Positions 46,965 through 56,982 of a stretch of 64,000 nt of DNA are shown one piece after another. Source of the DNA: Euclidia mi (taxonomy: Eukaryota > Arthropoda > Insecta > Lepidoptera > Erebidae); assembly GCA_944739405.2 (NCBI GenBank), contig OX123182.2:37697598-37761597 (forward strand), read 5' to 3'. A model generated the notes under the pieces. The model was not told where the DNA came from, did no database searches, and was given only the letters and a program-made list of their open reading frames with translations. Made by a program: the position numbers and the translations under genes. How positions within the stretch are numbered: the stretch's first letter is position 1; the number at the start of each line of letters is the position of its first letter.

Positions 46965-47303
46965 TCAACAGACAATGATTGCACACATTTTTGGTTTTTG
47001 CCACTCCTTATACTTATTAAGCGCATTAGCTAAACATTTTGTGTGTAAGTGTCGAATATAAGCCATATAAGGGTGACGCATCTCCGCATCTGGTTGTCTA
47101 AATATGGAGAGGGCTTGGAGGAATTGCACATTGCAGTATCTTACATACCCATCGAAATAGATTTGATAAAAAACTGATAATCGTGTGCCTATCGGTTTGG
47201 TATCGAATGCATTTCCGAGAAGTAGAGTTATTAAGTTCTGTAATGTACCATATGTTTGGTTTATCACTGAAATATCGATGAATATCGAATTCTTAAAGTA
47301 GAA
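46965..47303 (-). pseudogene. Possible coding remnant, 5' side cut by a SINE
   Basis: A minus-strand frame runs 136 codons (46965-47375). Its first 24 or so codons lie in the SINE at 47298-47697 and are foreign. The remaining part, about 110 codons, stays open in AT-rich sequence and looks protein-like (DISVINQTYGTLQNLI; FYQIYFDGYVRYCNVQFLQ; MRHPYMAYIRHLHTKC). I do not recognise a family. If it is a gene fragment, the SINE interrupted it or an adjacent intron. Confidence 0.3.
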
Positions 47304-47697
47304 GCAGCGATAGCCTAGTGGAGATACCAAGAGACTGCTATGCAGAGGGTATCGGGTTCGAATCCACGGCACCACTGACTTTTCGGAGTTATGTGCGCAT
47401 TTAAGGGTTAATTATCGACTGCCCCGTGCCTCGGAGAACAATTTAGGCCGTCGGTCGCGGCTGTCATGAAGATCTTTGACGGTCATTATAGGGCGTCAGT
47501 AGGTACCTACCTACCTTCTAAATAAACTAACAATATTCTAAAGTTCTAAACCATGGAATATCGCGATCGCTTCGGGTTGCGGAGGTCATTCAGGCAGTCG
47601 CTCTGAGGAAAACTAATATTCAGCCAAATCCGGTTAGACTAGTAAGCGGACCCCGTGGTGTTGAAACTGGGATAACTTTAGGACGATGATGATGGTG
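47298..47697 (+). mobile_element. tRNA-derived SINE, family G, copy 2
   Basis: It matches 7812-8197: box A GATAGCCTAGTGG, box B GGGTTCGAATCC, CCCGTGCCTCGGAGAAC, CAGCCAAATCCGGTTAG and a GATGATGATGG tail. Slightly diverged flanks, ATCGAATTCTTAAA (47284-47297) and ATCGAATCTTTAAA (47698-47711), are probably an aged target duplication. Confidence 0.85.
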
Positions 47698-47714
47698 ATC
47701 GAATCTTTAAATTA

Positions 47715-49235
47715 GGCTATTCTTCGAGTGTCAGTATGTAAATTACTGCATTTCTAAAACTGTATTCGTATTTTTCAACCTGGTTTTTCCTGTGATTCAA
47801 GTTAGTCTTTCAAACAGCTTAAAAGCAAAAATCTGTGCAGGCTTCATTAATGATTTTAATATTCTCAAAGAGACGAGAAATCTTCCAATTGTTAGATGGA
47901 TAGCGTAAAGCCACCCGTGGGTAAAACTCACAAACAAGGCAATTTTCAAAGATAGTTAAGAGTAAAATGATTATGATTATCTTTATATTATTGTAGTTGT
48001 GAAACGATAACCTGCTAGCTGCTAGTTCCGACGTAATAACGAGAGACTTGTAGGTACTATTGATTTAGAAACAATGACATTGTTACTTCTAACAGTGATA
48101 ATTTAAGGCGCTAGTGCTAACAAAATCGCCTTTGATGCTCAACAATTACCATGTCACACGGCATTATACACGAGTTAGATACATACGTACGTGGTATGCA
48201 CTGTTTATTATTGTGAAATTCGTCCGAGCAATGTCAACCATTCATTTTGCCCCTTTTGATCTTGGTCCAGTTTCGTTACGCGCCATCTGACTCGAATAGT
48301 CGTCCAGAGGATGTACCTGTTATGAATTGATTACAGTGATTACGCTTTTAGTTAGTGGACTCGTGGTTACTCTGTTCTTCGAGCTAAGGCAATTTTAACT
48401 CATTCCTTGTCCTTCAATAATATGGAGACTGTATGAGAAATTCATTTTAGAAGTATGGATGATAAATATCTAAAAAAATTGTAAAGCTAAGCAATTTGAA
48501 AATGAATATTTCAAGTTAGTTGCATTAGAGATCATAAACTAATATAGTTTAATCACACCGTTACAAAAACGCAACACGAAGATTTGATTTGCATTTGCAA
48601 TTCCCTTGCATTTAAAAAGGTGCTTTCATTATATTGGCTCTTTCAAATTAAAAATCAAGTAGTAAAGTGTATAAAAGAAAAACACGCAAAGAAACTTAAA
48701 AAAAGTTCTCTTGGACTTCTAAAACAGTCACTCAAAAAGTGGGAATGAGGTGGCTTTGAAAGAACCTCATTTCCGCCAGCGAGTTTCTCAATACATTTCA
48801 TTTAAATACTTTTCTTGGGTAGACTAAACGTTGAGCGAGGGGTTTTAATTTCGCACGTCGCTATCTCATGCGAGGTGACAACGAAACGCTCTCTGCCATT
48901 GGCCATTCAGATGCTAACCTGCTTTGAGTTTCATTGCCAAGCATGGAGTACCTCATATGTTTTTAAGTCAATCAAGTTTATTAGCTTCACCGCTGTTTTA
49001 ATATTAACATTTAAGGTACTTCTTATTTCTATGCTGGTAACATTTTTTATTAAATCGAAAACACTAATTATTCAGCTTAGTTCTCCCCCTTTTTTGTCTC
49101 GTAATATAGGAATTTTTGTATTATTTAGGTAGTAGAATTTACATTTTACTCTACAGGAAACCCTGTTACTTTGTAATCAGTGTCTAAATTAATCTGTGTC
49201 AGTACCTTTAATTACAAAATAAGTTAAAAATATAC
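47715..49235. other. Non-coding stretch
   Basis: A 105-codon frame at 48815-49132 is hydrophobic toward its end but lacks any family signature. Not called. Confidence 0.4.
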
Positions 49236-49240
49236 TGCCT

Positions 49241-49500
49241 GACTGCCTCCGTAGTTCAGTGGATAGCGTATGCGACTGCTGATCGGAGGTCCCGGGTTCG
49301 ATTCCCGGGTCGGGCAAAAGTGTTACTGGGTTTTTCCGAATTCTCAGTAGCAGCACGGAGTCTGGTGCTGTGCCCGGTAACGGCAATAGGCTCACCCCTT
49401 ATTACGTGGCACCTAAAGATTCATAGCGAAATGTGGGTGTAATACTACTAATATTACACCTCTTCCTACCCTTTCGGGGATACAGGCGTAAGTCAATAAA
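49241..49500 (+). mobile_element. tRNA-derived SINE, family S, plus-strand copy
   Basis: The complete head has box A TAGTTCAGTGGATAGC and box B GGGTTCGATTCCCGGG. Then come GGGTTTTTCCGAATTCTCAG, CGGTAACGGCAATAGGC and the tail. The tail carries two unusual features, an ACTACTAAT insertion and CTCTTCCTACCC in place of CTCTGCCTACCC, both shared with the inverted fragment at 49612-49757. Confidence 0.85.
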
Positions 49501-49611
49501 TAAAAATTTACAAATAAAATTAAAACAATAATGTCGGAATTCATTGGCATACTTTCTGCGAGCGCTTCAATTGCCAGATTCTGGTATATTGGCTATTATT
49601 TTTTATTTATT

Positions 49612-49757
49612 TATAGACTCTCGCCTGTATCCCCGAAAGGGTAGGAAGAGGTGTAATATTAGTAGTATTACACCCACATTTCGCCATGAATTTTTAGGTC
49701 CCACGTAATAAGGGGTGAGCCTATTGCCGTTACCGGGCACATCACCAGACTCCGTAA
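49612..49757 (-). mobile_element. Inverted 3' half of a family S SINE
   Basis: It reads GACTCTCGCCTGTATCCCCG, AGGAAGAGGTGTAATATTAG and ends CATCACCAGACTCCG, so the tRNA head is absent. It faces the full copy at 49241-49500 across about 110 bp. A further scrap, CCGGGTAGGCAGAGGTG, follows at about 49762-49795. Confidence 0.8.
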
Positions 49758-49799
49758 ACTCCGGGTAGGCAGAGGTGAAATATTAAACCCACATGGCTA

Positions 49800-50660
49800 T
49801 TAATGCGATGCAATTTAAGCTGATAATCGAATGAGCTATGTTAAATATGAACCCAATTATTTATCGGCTAGCAAAAATATTGCAGAGCCTTGTACTTTCT
49901 TGCATCATTCAAATTCCATTTCGATACTAAATAAGCGTATTTGGAAAGGATAAATATTGAAGATATTAATCACAATTTACTTTATAAGATTCCGTTGCAA
50001 ATGTCATCTATTTGCATAATTCACATTTCCGAAACAAAAATATAAGTATTGTATCCAATTCAGTGTTGTTTGAACTATGTTGAAATTACGCTTTTGTGAA
50101 ATAAAATAAATTGTTTTAAAGTGATAATGAAATATGAATATGTTATTCTAAGAATTGTGCATCCAGATTACCTTGAGCGGAAAAAACGGATATGCCGATA
50201 AAATATCAAGGCTAAAATCTGAGTCACGTTCACTATAATATGATACCGTTAAGTATATCTATAAAAAACAAAGATTCCGACGAATTGAGAACCTCTTCCT
50301 TTTTTTGAAGTCGGTTAAAAACATGCACCTATATGATTGTGCAAGTGCCTAAGTATAAAGATATCAGTTATTCCATTCATTTCGTGGGGTTAAAGTTCAA
50401 TTTCGTATGGTACAGCTGATATTCTTTGCGATTTGGGTAATGTCCCAGACCAGAAGGTAATCAAAATAACGAGTACAGTCGCTCCCTAAAAGATTTGTAC
50501 TATACCATGCGATCCAGACAGTTTTGCATATAGAGATCTGTGAAAATTTTTGTAAACTAGTAAGATTCAAGTTACCTATACAAGAAGACTGCAAGCATTT
50601 CAATGTTGGATTGCTATATTATATATTTACAATAGATATATTTTGCTTGGTGATTTTAGA
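49800..50660. other. AT-rich non-coding stretch
   Basis: Overlapping 68-codon frames on both strands at 50397-50730 have no recognisable features. Confidence 0.4.
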
Positions 50661-50662
50661 TT

Positions 50663-50982
50663 TTGAAATTAAACTACAGTTTACGGATTTTATCGCGTTA
50701 TATTGGTTTCACTGGTTATTAGGCATTTAAACCGAATGATCTAGAAACTACATTTTTATTTACAGGATTCATGTTCACGGCAGACTGAGGTGATATTTGT
50801 CTTTGTCTTGAATTTCAAAGTTGTCTCAAAGTACCCGAACATTTTTCAACTATTGGTGTTACTATCTACGTAGAATGAGTGACAGCAACAGTGAGCACAT
50901 TCTGCGTAGATAGTGTAATAACCTAATAAACAGTGAAACCAATATAACGCGATAAAATCCGTAAACTGTAGTTTAATTTCAA
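50663..50982. repeat. 320 bp inverted-repeat element with 61 bp arms and a nested inverted repeat
   Basis: 50663-50723 is the reverse complement of 50922-50982 with a single mismatch. The arms begin TTGAAATTAAACTACAG. Inside lies a second inverted pair, TTACTATCTACGTAGAATG (50859-50877) against CATTCTGCGTAGATAGTGTAA (about 50898-50918). I see no target duplication, so it may be a fold-back element or an inverted duplication rather than a classical MITE. It ends 24 bp left of the 6,154 bp duplication. Confidence 0.8.
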
Positions 50983-51435
50983 TGTGTAACATTCGCGTAA
51001 ACCCAAGAAAAGATTTTAGATTTGTTAAAAATGACTGATGTAAGATTCTAAAAATGAAATGAACATTTTATTTATATGTGTTAGATTCTTCGGAAATGTT
51101 TTTGTTATAGTTGACATACTTCTTGTATGGTTAGCTATTTCCAAAACGTTCTACTTTCAGACCTAAGAAAAACAATAACAAAGAGCCATGACAAGTCTAC
51201 GTTTACAAAACAATTGCGTAGATAATTCCTGGACGCATGAAAAGGGAGATTGTTTGTTTTGAGACCTTCCTTCGTCTTGTTTATCAAAACTAGCATTATT
51301 AAATGTGCTTGTTGAGTTTATTCAGAAAAATAACCCGTGCTTTTAAAACGATGTACCGATGTTTTTTCGTCCTAGAAGTAGTTCCTGTGTCACTTGAACT
51401 TGAGACATTGAATACTTAAAGTGCATACATTATTA

Positions 51436-51575
51436 TAGTGTACTAGACTTCGCCTGCGTGGGCCTATTTTTATTTACCCCTTAGGGTTACGATTTCCAAA
51501 AATATTCTCCTAGAGCAACCCTACTCCCCCTAAGGAACATACTTACTTTCATACTAAATTTCAGCTTCTGGCGCC
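51436..51575 (+). repeat. Short interspersed repeat, family C
   Basis: CTAGACTTCGCCTGCGTGGG start, CCCCTAAGGAACATACTTAC and AAATTTCAGCTTCTGGCG mark the family in this orientation. Confidence 0.6.
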
Positions 51576-51579
51576 CTGT

Positions 51580-51850
51580 ACTTTCGGCTGCTGAAGTTTA
51601 TCATCAGTGTGTAGACGTCATTAGTGTAGTGTGTCGAAATACCGACATTGCGCACTAAAATAAAAACCAAGTGAGGGTAGGTGCCGAAACCCGCACTTCC
51701 ACAAGACGGTGCTGAGCTCTCATCAGTCTCTCCGTGACCACGATCGGTGCAAGACGATCGAAACGTCGGTAACAAATAAGTATTTATACCTTAAATCACT
51801 TAATTTTACGCGATTAAGACCCGCTTAATTATTTTGTATGATGCGCGTTG
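51580..51850 (+). mobile_element. Family F-related inverted-repeat element
   Basis: GACGATCGAAACGTCGGTAAC and ACGCGATTAAGACCCGC ... TTTTGTATGATG match the termini of the element split by the LTR retrotransposon at 26948 and 33704. A 73-codon minus frame here is not considered coding. Confidence 0.55.
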
Positions 51851-51854
51851 TCTG

Positions 51855-52310
51855 CCAATCAGTCAGTACCGCAAACATTTTATATACACAGAAGATACTT
51901 TGCCCCTTACAATATTGATTGGAAATTCAAATCCGCCACTATGTCTGCGGGTTGATCACTCAATCTAATACGCTATCCATATAGTCTACAATAAGAAGAA
52001 TAAAATTATACTAACAAGTTCAACCAAATACCATATGTGTGTGCAATGAATACATGTGACCTGAAATTTTTGCTTTTAGGCTATCACGGCTTGTTATAAC
52101 TAAGTATGGTTATTTTCGGCTATATCTGCCTATCACTTTAAATAATAGCGAAGCAATTAAAACAATTCAAGAACTTAATACGAACTGATAGAACAATACC
52201 ATTTTAGTTATTAAGTATAATCGTACTTAATGACTTACAAATTGTATTTGATTTGATAAGGTAATTAGTTCGTCAAAGGATTGATCATATATTGATAGGT
52301 ACAATTATAT
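51855..52310. other. AT-rich non-coding stretch
   Basis: Nothing recognisable. Confidence 0.5.
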
Positions 52311-52311
52311 T

Positions 52312-52775
52312 TTACTAGATTTCGCCTGCGGCTCTGCCCACGTGGTAGGTACTATTTTGCCCCTTTACCTTCTTGTATGAATGAAAAAAAAAGGATTATT
52401 TTTTTCTTATATCTCACACAAGACAATTGTGTGAGATATAAGAAAAAAATAATCCAAAAGCGAGAATAATTACTGTGGTACCAAATTTTGATATAAATAA
52501 ACTATATTCCTACGACCCAACTGTAGGCGGGCGTGGAGACGACTGCCGCGCCGCGCTAAAACAATATTACGCCTTGTATATAATTTGTAGCGTCAGCAGC
52601 CGCTACACCCCCTTGATGGGGGAATTTCTAAAAACGTTCCTTAGTGCACCCCTGCGGTCCCGAAGGAACATACATGCCAAATTTCAGCTTTTTGCAGCCA
52701 TTCAGCCTTAATGTTGGCTGTGCGTTCTCTGCCAGACAGTGAGTAACGCAGAAATGTTATATAATTATACAGAAG
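52312..52775 (+). repeat. Family C repeat with a palindrome inside
   Basis: CTAGATTTCGCCTGCGGCTC at the left, GTCAGCAGCCGCTACACCCC in the middle and CCGAAGGAACATACATGCC, AATTTCAGCTTTTTGCAGCC at the right. The order is that of the family, with about 60 bp of perfect inverted repeat interposed. A 78-codon frame (52475-52711) is not called. Confidence 0.6.
52393..52455. repeat. Perfect inverted repeat, 29 bp arms
   Basis: 52393-52421 and 52427-52455 are exact reverse complements around GACAA. The arms run from GGATTATTTTTTTC to TCACACAA. A strong hairpin is expected in RNA or single-stranded DNA. Confidence 0.95.
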
Positions 52776-52779
52776 ATGA

Positions 52780-53320
52780 CGAATTGACTGGGAACTACCA
52801 TTTCCTGAATGAGATTGACACATTCAGTCGTTAAGTCATTGTTTTAATTACGGATTCAGTTATCAAGTTTTTATTTCATTCTGTCATCATCGCTTGAGTG
52901 CAAGGAACAATTAATTGGATCACGTAATTAAAATGGCTATCTCCATAATCTATTAATAGATGATAGGTTATCTTATTCTTTCTTGTAAAACAGATCCGGT
53001 AGACGGGCTTAAATAATTACTGAAGTATACTTACTTCTTTTTTACAATAAGTGTTGCTTCCAGGAAGGAAAATATATTGATTTATGGAAGAAGTGTGGGG
53101 AGGCCTACACCCTGCAGTAGGATGTCACAAAAAAATCCTTACAGTAAAAACGCGAAAATTTGTGTCTTGTCGAGAAATTTTATGGTCTTAGGCCCAGTTT
53201 GTCTGTTTCTGGATAGGCCTTATCATCCAGCTTAATTCAGGTTTGGAACGCAATTTGTGTTAGACGGCGGTGGTCATTAGTCTCGGAAGTTTGTATTTGA
53301 AGCACTATAGACATTATTTT
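52780..53320. other. Non-coding stretch with a SINE-end scrap
   Basis: GGGGAGGCCTACACCCTGCAG with TAGGATGTCAC at about 53096-53130 resembles the 3' end of CATCATCAGCC-type SINEs. Otherwise nothing. Confidence 0.4.
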
Positions 53321-53322
53321 TC

Positions 53323-53557
53323 ACGCCTGTATCCCCGAAGGGGCAGGCAGAGGTGTAATATTACACCCACATTTTGCCATGAATTTTTAGGTCCCACGTA
53401 ATAGGGGGCGAGCCTATTGCCGTTACCGTGCACATCACCAGACTCCATGCTGCTACTGAGAATTCGGGAAAACCCAGTAACACTTTTGCCCGACCCGGGA
53501 ATCGAACCCAGGATCTCCGATCAGCAATCACATGCGCTATCCACTGGACCACAAAAG
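53323..53557 (-). mobile_element. tRNA-derived SINE, family S
   Basis: Tail CACGCCTGTATCCCCGAAGG, middle GGGGGCGAGCCTATTGCCG, box B (minus) GGGTTCGATTCCCGGGTCGG, head with GTGGTCCAGTGGAT. It lacks a clear target duplication. Confidence 0.85.
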
Positions 53558-53616
53558 TAGAATATTAAGCGCTTCAAATAAAAACTTCTCTTGTACTTCA
53601 AGTACTAGCCCATAAT

Positions 53617-53825
53617 ATTGTATGTATGTACTCTTGATTAAAGATCTTGTGCTTCACAAACAGTCTTTCACCGGAGACAAAGAACACCCAGACGCTAAAC
53701 ATTTTCAACAGATTTGGAGAAAAGACGAGATTTTATCCCGTGTGGGGATCGAACCAACAACTGTTGGCATCCAAGTTAAGCGCCGAAACGATCGCTTAAA
53801 CTACTCCAGCATTTTCTCTTAGCTG
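53617..53825 (-). mobile_element. tRNA-derived SINE, family E
   Basis: On the minus strand GGAGTAGTTTAAGCGATCG (box A-like), GGTTCGATCCCCACACGGG (box B) and CTGGGTGTTCTTTGTCTCCG correspond in order to 9755-10005. Confidence 0.7.
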
Positions 53826-53934
53826 TAAAAGTAGTTTGGCTGTTAAGTAGGAATGTGTCCTAAACAACTCTAGTGCAATAAGTTTAATTACAATTTAAAG
53901 AGCGCAAAGGCCAGTCCTCAAGGTCAGTCACTCC

Positions 53935-54285
53935 TTGCCTTTCCTATTTCCAACACGAGATCTGTACCAACTTTCGGACGTCCTGACAGTGTGCCAACTG
54001 TATATCCTAAGCGCTGTTCTAAAGCAGCACACCCTGCTTCCGTTCGATTCGTCCCAATTAACCAAGCGTTGGGTAAATAAAATTTGTTCGTCACTAGACA
54101 ACCAATGGTCCACATCGTTCGCTACAAGGTTCTTTGGTTTTTTGGGAGGATATTTACATAACAAAGTAAATAAGGAGTTATCTGTTTACTCTCTTACAAA
54201 ATATCGCTGCAAAGAAAGGGTTTCTGGCTGGCTACAATCTCTCAGTTACGACGAAACAGAAAATTTACTACACGTTCCATCATAA
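53935..54285 (+). pseudogene. C-terminal end of a LINE reverse transcriptase
   Basis: The 116-codon frame has the shape of the C-terminal domain found in many insect non-LTR reverse transcriptases: PTRDLYQLSDVLTVCQLYIL, then LKQHTLLPFD, KRWVNKICSSLDNQ, RFFGFLGGYLHNKVNKEL, KYRCKERVSGWLQSLSYDET and ENLL near the stop. The catalytic palm is absent. The frame is intact to its stop, with a CA-rich 3' UTR directly behind it. The family call is from recognition of this pattern only. Confidence 0.6.
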
Positions 54286-54287
54286 AC

Positions 54288-54301
54288 ACACAAACACAAA
54301 C

Positions 54302-54334
<33 letters not shown>

Positions 54335-54393
54335 CCACACGCACACACACACACACACACACCACACGCACACACACACACACACGCAAATAC
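54288..54393. repeat. (CA)n microsatellite with ACCACACGC interruptions
   Basis: A CA tract interrupted by CACCACACGCAC units and single T or G changes, in the 3' UTR position of the LINE fragment. The second copy (60442-60547) has the same length and interruptions. Confidence 0.95.
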
Positions 54394-54599
54394 TCACACA
54401 TTATTATATATTTATCTTTATGATTATTAGATTAGCATTTGCACATCCCTCACATAATAATACAATTAGACTACTTACCAAGCACCAACATTGTTTACAG
54501 TCGTAAGAGGCTGGTAATTTGTCATACAGGTTTAGGGTTGAGCTACACCTATCAGCACCGCATCGCACTTTGTTATGTTTCTATCCTTTTCCGTCACTT

Positions 54600-54850
54600 A
54601 GGACCGTCATTTACTAGAGCGAGAAAGAGAGAGGGAACGCCTCAGCACGCCGCGGAATCGAAAAGGCGATCGGCAACACGGAAAAAATGCGATAGCATGC
54701 TGAGAGGCGACGGAATGCTGACGCGCGCGTCGGGATGCTTACGCGCGCTATAGCATGCTATAGCATCCTTTCGCCGCCGATCGCGTGCGAACGCGCGCTG
54801 GCGCACGCTGGCGCGCGCGGCGGTGTGCTGCCGCGTGCTGGTGCTGATTC
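54600..54850. other. GC-rich CG/GCATGC mosaic block
   Basis: A dense run of near-palindromic words: GATAGCATGCTGAGAGGCG, GACGCGCGCGTCGG, ACGCGCGCTATAGCATGC, GAACGCGCGCTGGCGCACGC, GGCGCGCGCGG. It resembles neither coding sequence nor any repeat family I know. The 104- and 78-codon frames across it have odd composition (AHAGARGG type) and are not called. A matching block is at 55960-56105. Confidence 0.7.
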
Positions 54851-54859
54851 GTTTAGATT

Positions 54860-55215
54860 TTTCGAATTCTTTTCTTTTTACTCTTGTTATTTTGCATTTC
54901 TTGCAAAATGCACGCTATTACTACTGCTCTCTCTTCAGCTGTGCTATCCGGTATTCTCTCGTTTTCCATAAATTCATTTGCACTAATATTGTTTGCCATA
55001 ATCATCCCCGATCATAATATTTACTTGCACTATTATCATTTATACTAATAACGTTTGCCATAACAACTCAACAGTGATAACTTTTATTTGCCATAAAATG
55101 ACTTTCTATAACAACATATATCATAATAATTAGTTTTCATAAGTAACACATCTCATAATCGACTCTTGACATAATCAAAATTTGATATTATTATGAAAAT
55201 AATACATAATATTGT
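54860..55215. other. AT-rich spacer with TTTGCCATAA words
   Basis: ACTAATATTGTTTGCCATAA, ACTAATAACGTTTGCCATAA and TTTGCCATAAAATG recur here. The inverted form (AATTATGGCAAACATTAG) appears at 55835-55905, so the two spacers form a loose inverted repeat around the tandem repeats at 55222-55681. Confidence 0.65.
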
Positions 55216-55221
55216 TAGGTC

Positions 55222-55681
55222 GAAATTAATTATCGTTAATACCCCGACTCAGTGCAATCCGACTCGGATAGGTTGGGTTAGGGTTCTCTTTTGACCCTCA
55301 ACCCAAAAATAGGAGCCCTGCGAAGCAGGGTTCCGTCAACTTAGTCCACATTCTTCACACTAGTTTAATAAACTGAAGTTGAATTAATTATCGTTAACAC
55401 ACCGACTCAGTGCAATCCGACTCGGATAGGTTAGGTTAGGGTTCTCTTTTGACCCTTACCCCAAAATAGGAGCCCTGCGAAGCAGGGCTTCGTCAACTTA
55501 GTCCACATTCTTCACACTAGTTTAATAAACTGAAGTTGAATTAATTATCGTTAACACCCCTACTCAGTGCAATCCGACTCGGATAGGTTAGGTTAGGGTT
55601 CTCTTTTGACCCTTAACCCAAAAATAGGAGCCCTGCGAAGCAGGGCTCCGTCAACTTAGTCCACATTCTTCACACTAGTTT
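55222..55681. repeat. Three tandem ~157 bp units with hairpins
   Basis: Units start at about 55223, 55381 and 55538 (AATTAATTATCGTTAA) and end in CACATTCTTCACACTAGTTT. Each holds CAGTGCAATCCGACTCGG, GGTTAGGTTAGGGTTCTC and a hairpin GAGCCCTGC-GAA-GCAGGGCTC, exact in unit 3 and with one or two changes in units 1 and 2. GGGTTAGGG also partly pairs with CCCTTAACCC. The TTAGG words are too few and scattered to be telomeric DNA. Confidence 0.9.
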
Positions 55682-55959
55682 CTATTTTCTTCTTAGATTA
55701 TTGAAAACGAAAATTATAGCAAATACATTTATGGATTTAAATTATTATGACACTTGATCGATTATGACCAATGGAATTAGTGAAAGTCATTTTATGTCAT
55801 TTCACGATTATGACAACTGAAGCGTTATTTCTAATGAAATTATGGCAAATACCAGTATGGCATATGAAATTATGGCATTTTAAATTATGGCAAACATTAG
55901 TAAACCGTGCTATCCATTTCGAACTTGAAACTATACTGTGACCAAAACAAATGTGAAAA

Positions 55960-56105
55960 GAACGTGGCGGAATGCTTCAGCACGCTATAGCTCGCTGACG
56001 CGTGCGTTCGCATTCCGCAGCACACAAATACGATCGCACGCTATCGAGTGCTGCAGCACTCTCAAGCACAGGCGGAACAAATGCGATTCCGTGCTGACAG
56101 ATGTA
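55960..56105. other. Second GC-rich CG/GCTATAG mosaic block
   Basis: GGCGGAATGCTTCAGCACGC, TATAGCTCGCTGACGCGTGC, CACGCTATCGAGTGCTGCAG. It shares words with 54600-54850 and closes the symmetric structure GC block, AT spacer, tandem repeats, AT spacer, GC block. It is followed by GTGTGAGAGAGAAATAAATT and an A run (56221-56230), which looks like a polyadenylated 3' end. Confidence 0.65.
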
Positions 56106-56234
56106 GCTTACCTTACCTAGTACAGATACCAGTCTCTCGCACAGACATCACCTGTAACTTACATTTTTAAGGCACCTCATTGTAATAATTTCTGTGTGAG
56201 AGAGAAATAAATTATTTCTATAAAAAAAAAGTTA

Positions 56235-56910
56235 ATATTTCCATTTCATATTCCATTCAATCGCTTTACGGTGTGTATAATAATTACGTAAATTATTTGT
56301 TTCACGAATCAGCCAGGCAGCACTGGCTTTGCTCGCGCGTAATGATAATTAGGTACCGTTAGATATTATAATTTGTAGTGTCATCAGCCTCTAGGACTGA
56401 AAATTAAATTAGAATTAGCTGTATTATTCAAATTTTTATATGAGTTAAAATAACGTAATATTTTTTTAGATATCGTATACAATATGTATATGAGCATCAA
56501 AGGCGAGGTCTCGTCCAGCAGTGGATTGTTAGGCGCTGATGATGTTAATTATAAGTAAAAGTATTATAACAATATTATAACTAATAGTATATGCTATATC
56601 AAAGTGCGTGTAAATGGGATTTTATAGCTAAAAGCAATGTTTAGTTATCTTACATTGCCATAACGTATAAAAATAAGTTAAACAACGTATCTAATGAATT
56701 TGTTATACTATACATTCATGATAAAAAAATATGTGAGAAATATGTGATCAGTATAGAATTATACTTATGCTGATATCAATTTATATCCGATTGTATGATA
56801 ATTTATTTTATTTATTAAACTTACATTACAATCAAATTAACATTTATCGTTGTTTTATTAGATAGCTACTATTCATTCCATATTTACTGGCTGATTTCAT
56901 TGAATATTTA
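56235..56910. other. AT-rich non-coding stretch with a SINE-end scrap
   Basis: AAGGCGAGGTCTCGTCCAGC with AGTGGATTGTTAGGCGCTG and ATGATG at about 56500-56548 is the 3' end of a CATCATCAGC-type SINE. Nothing else was recognised. Confidence 0.5.
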
Positions 56911-56916
56911 AGTAGG

Positions 56917-56982
56917 TAGTTTATATTGCAAAATAAATAACATTCATATGTATGAATGTTATTTATTTTGCAATATAAACTA
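56917..56982. repeat. Perfect palindrome, 32 bp arms
   Basis: 56917-56948 is the exact reverse complement of 56951-56982, with TG between. The arms begin TAGTTTATATTGCAAAATAA. A SINE-tail scrap (CTCACGCCTTATTCCCGTCG, minus strand) follows at 57010-57047. Confidence 0.95.

Noticed and set aside
49241..49315. Functional tRNA gene
   Set aside because: Box A and box B are present but acceptor and anticodon stems do not pair properly, and a SINE body follows. The same holds for other tRNA-like heads here.
50397..50730. Overlapping 68-codon frames on both strands
   Set aside because: Neither has a recognisable motif; one runs into the inverted-repeat arm. A receptor-like impression could not be supported.
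54439..54971. 104- and 78-codon frames across the GC mosaic block
   Set aside because: Residue composition follows the CG/GC words; no domain, and the frames recur only through the tandem duplication.
55222..55681. Interstitial telomere from the TTAGG words
   Set aside because: Only two or three TTAGG-like words per 157 bp unit; not a TTAGG array.
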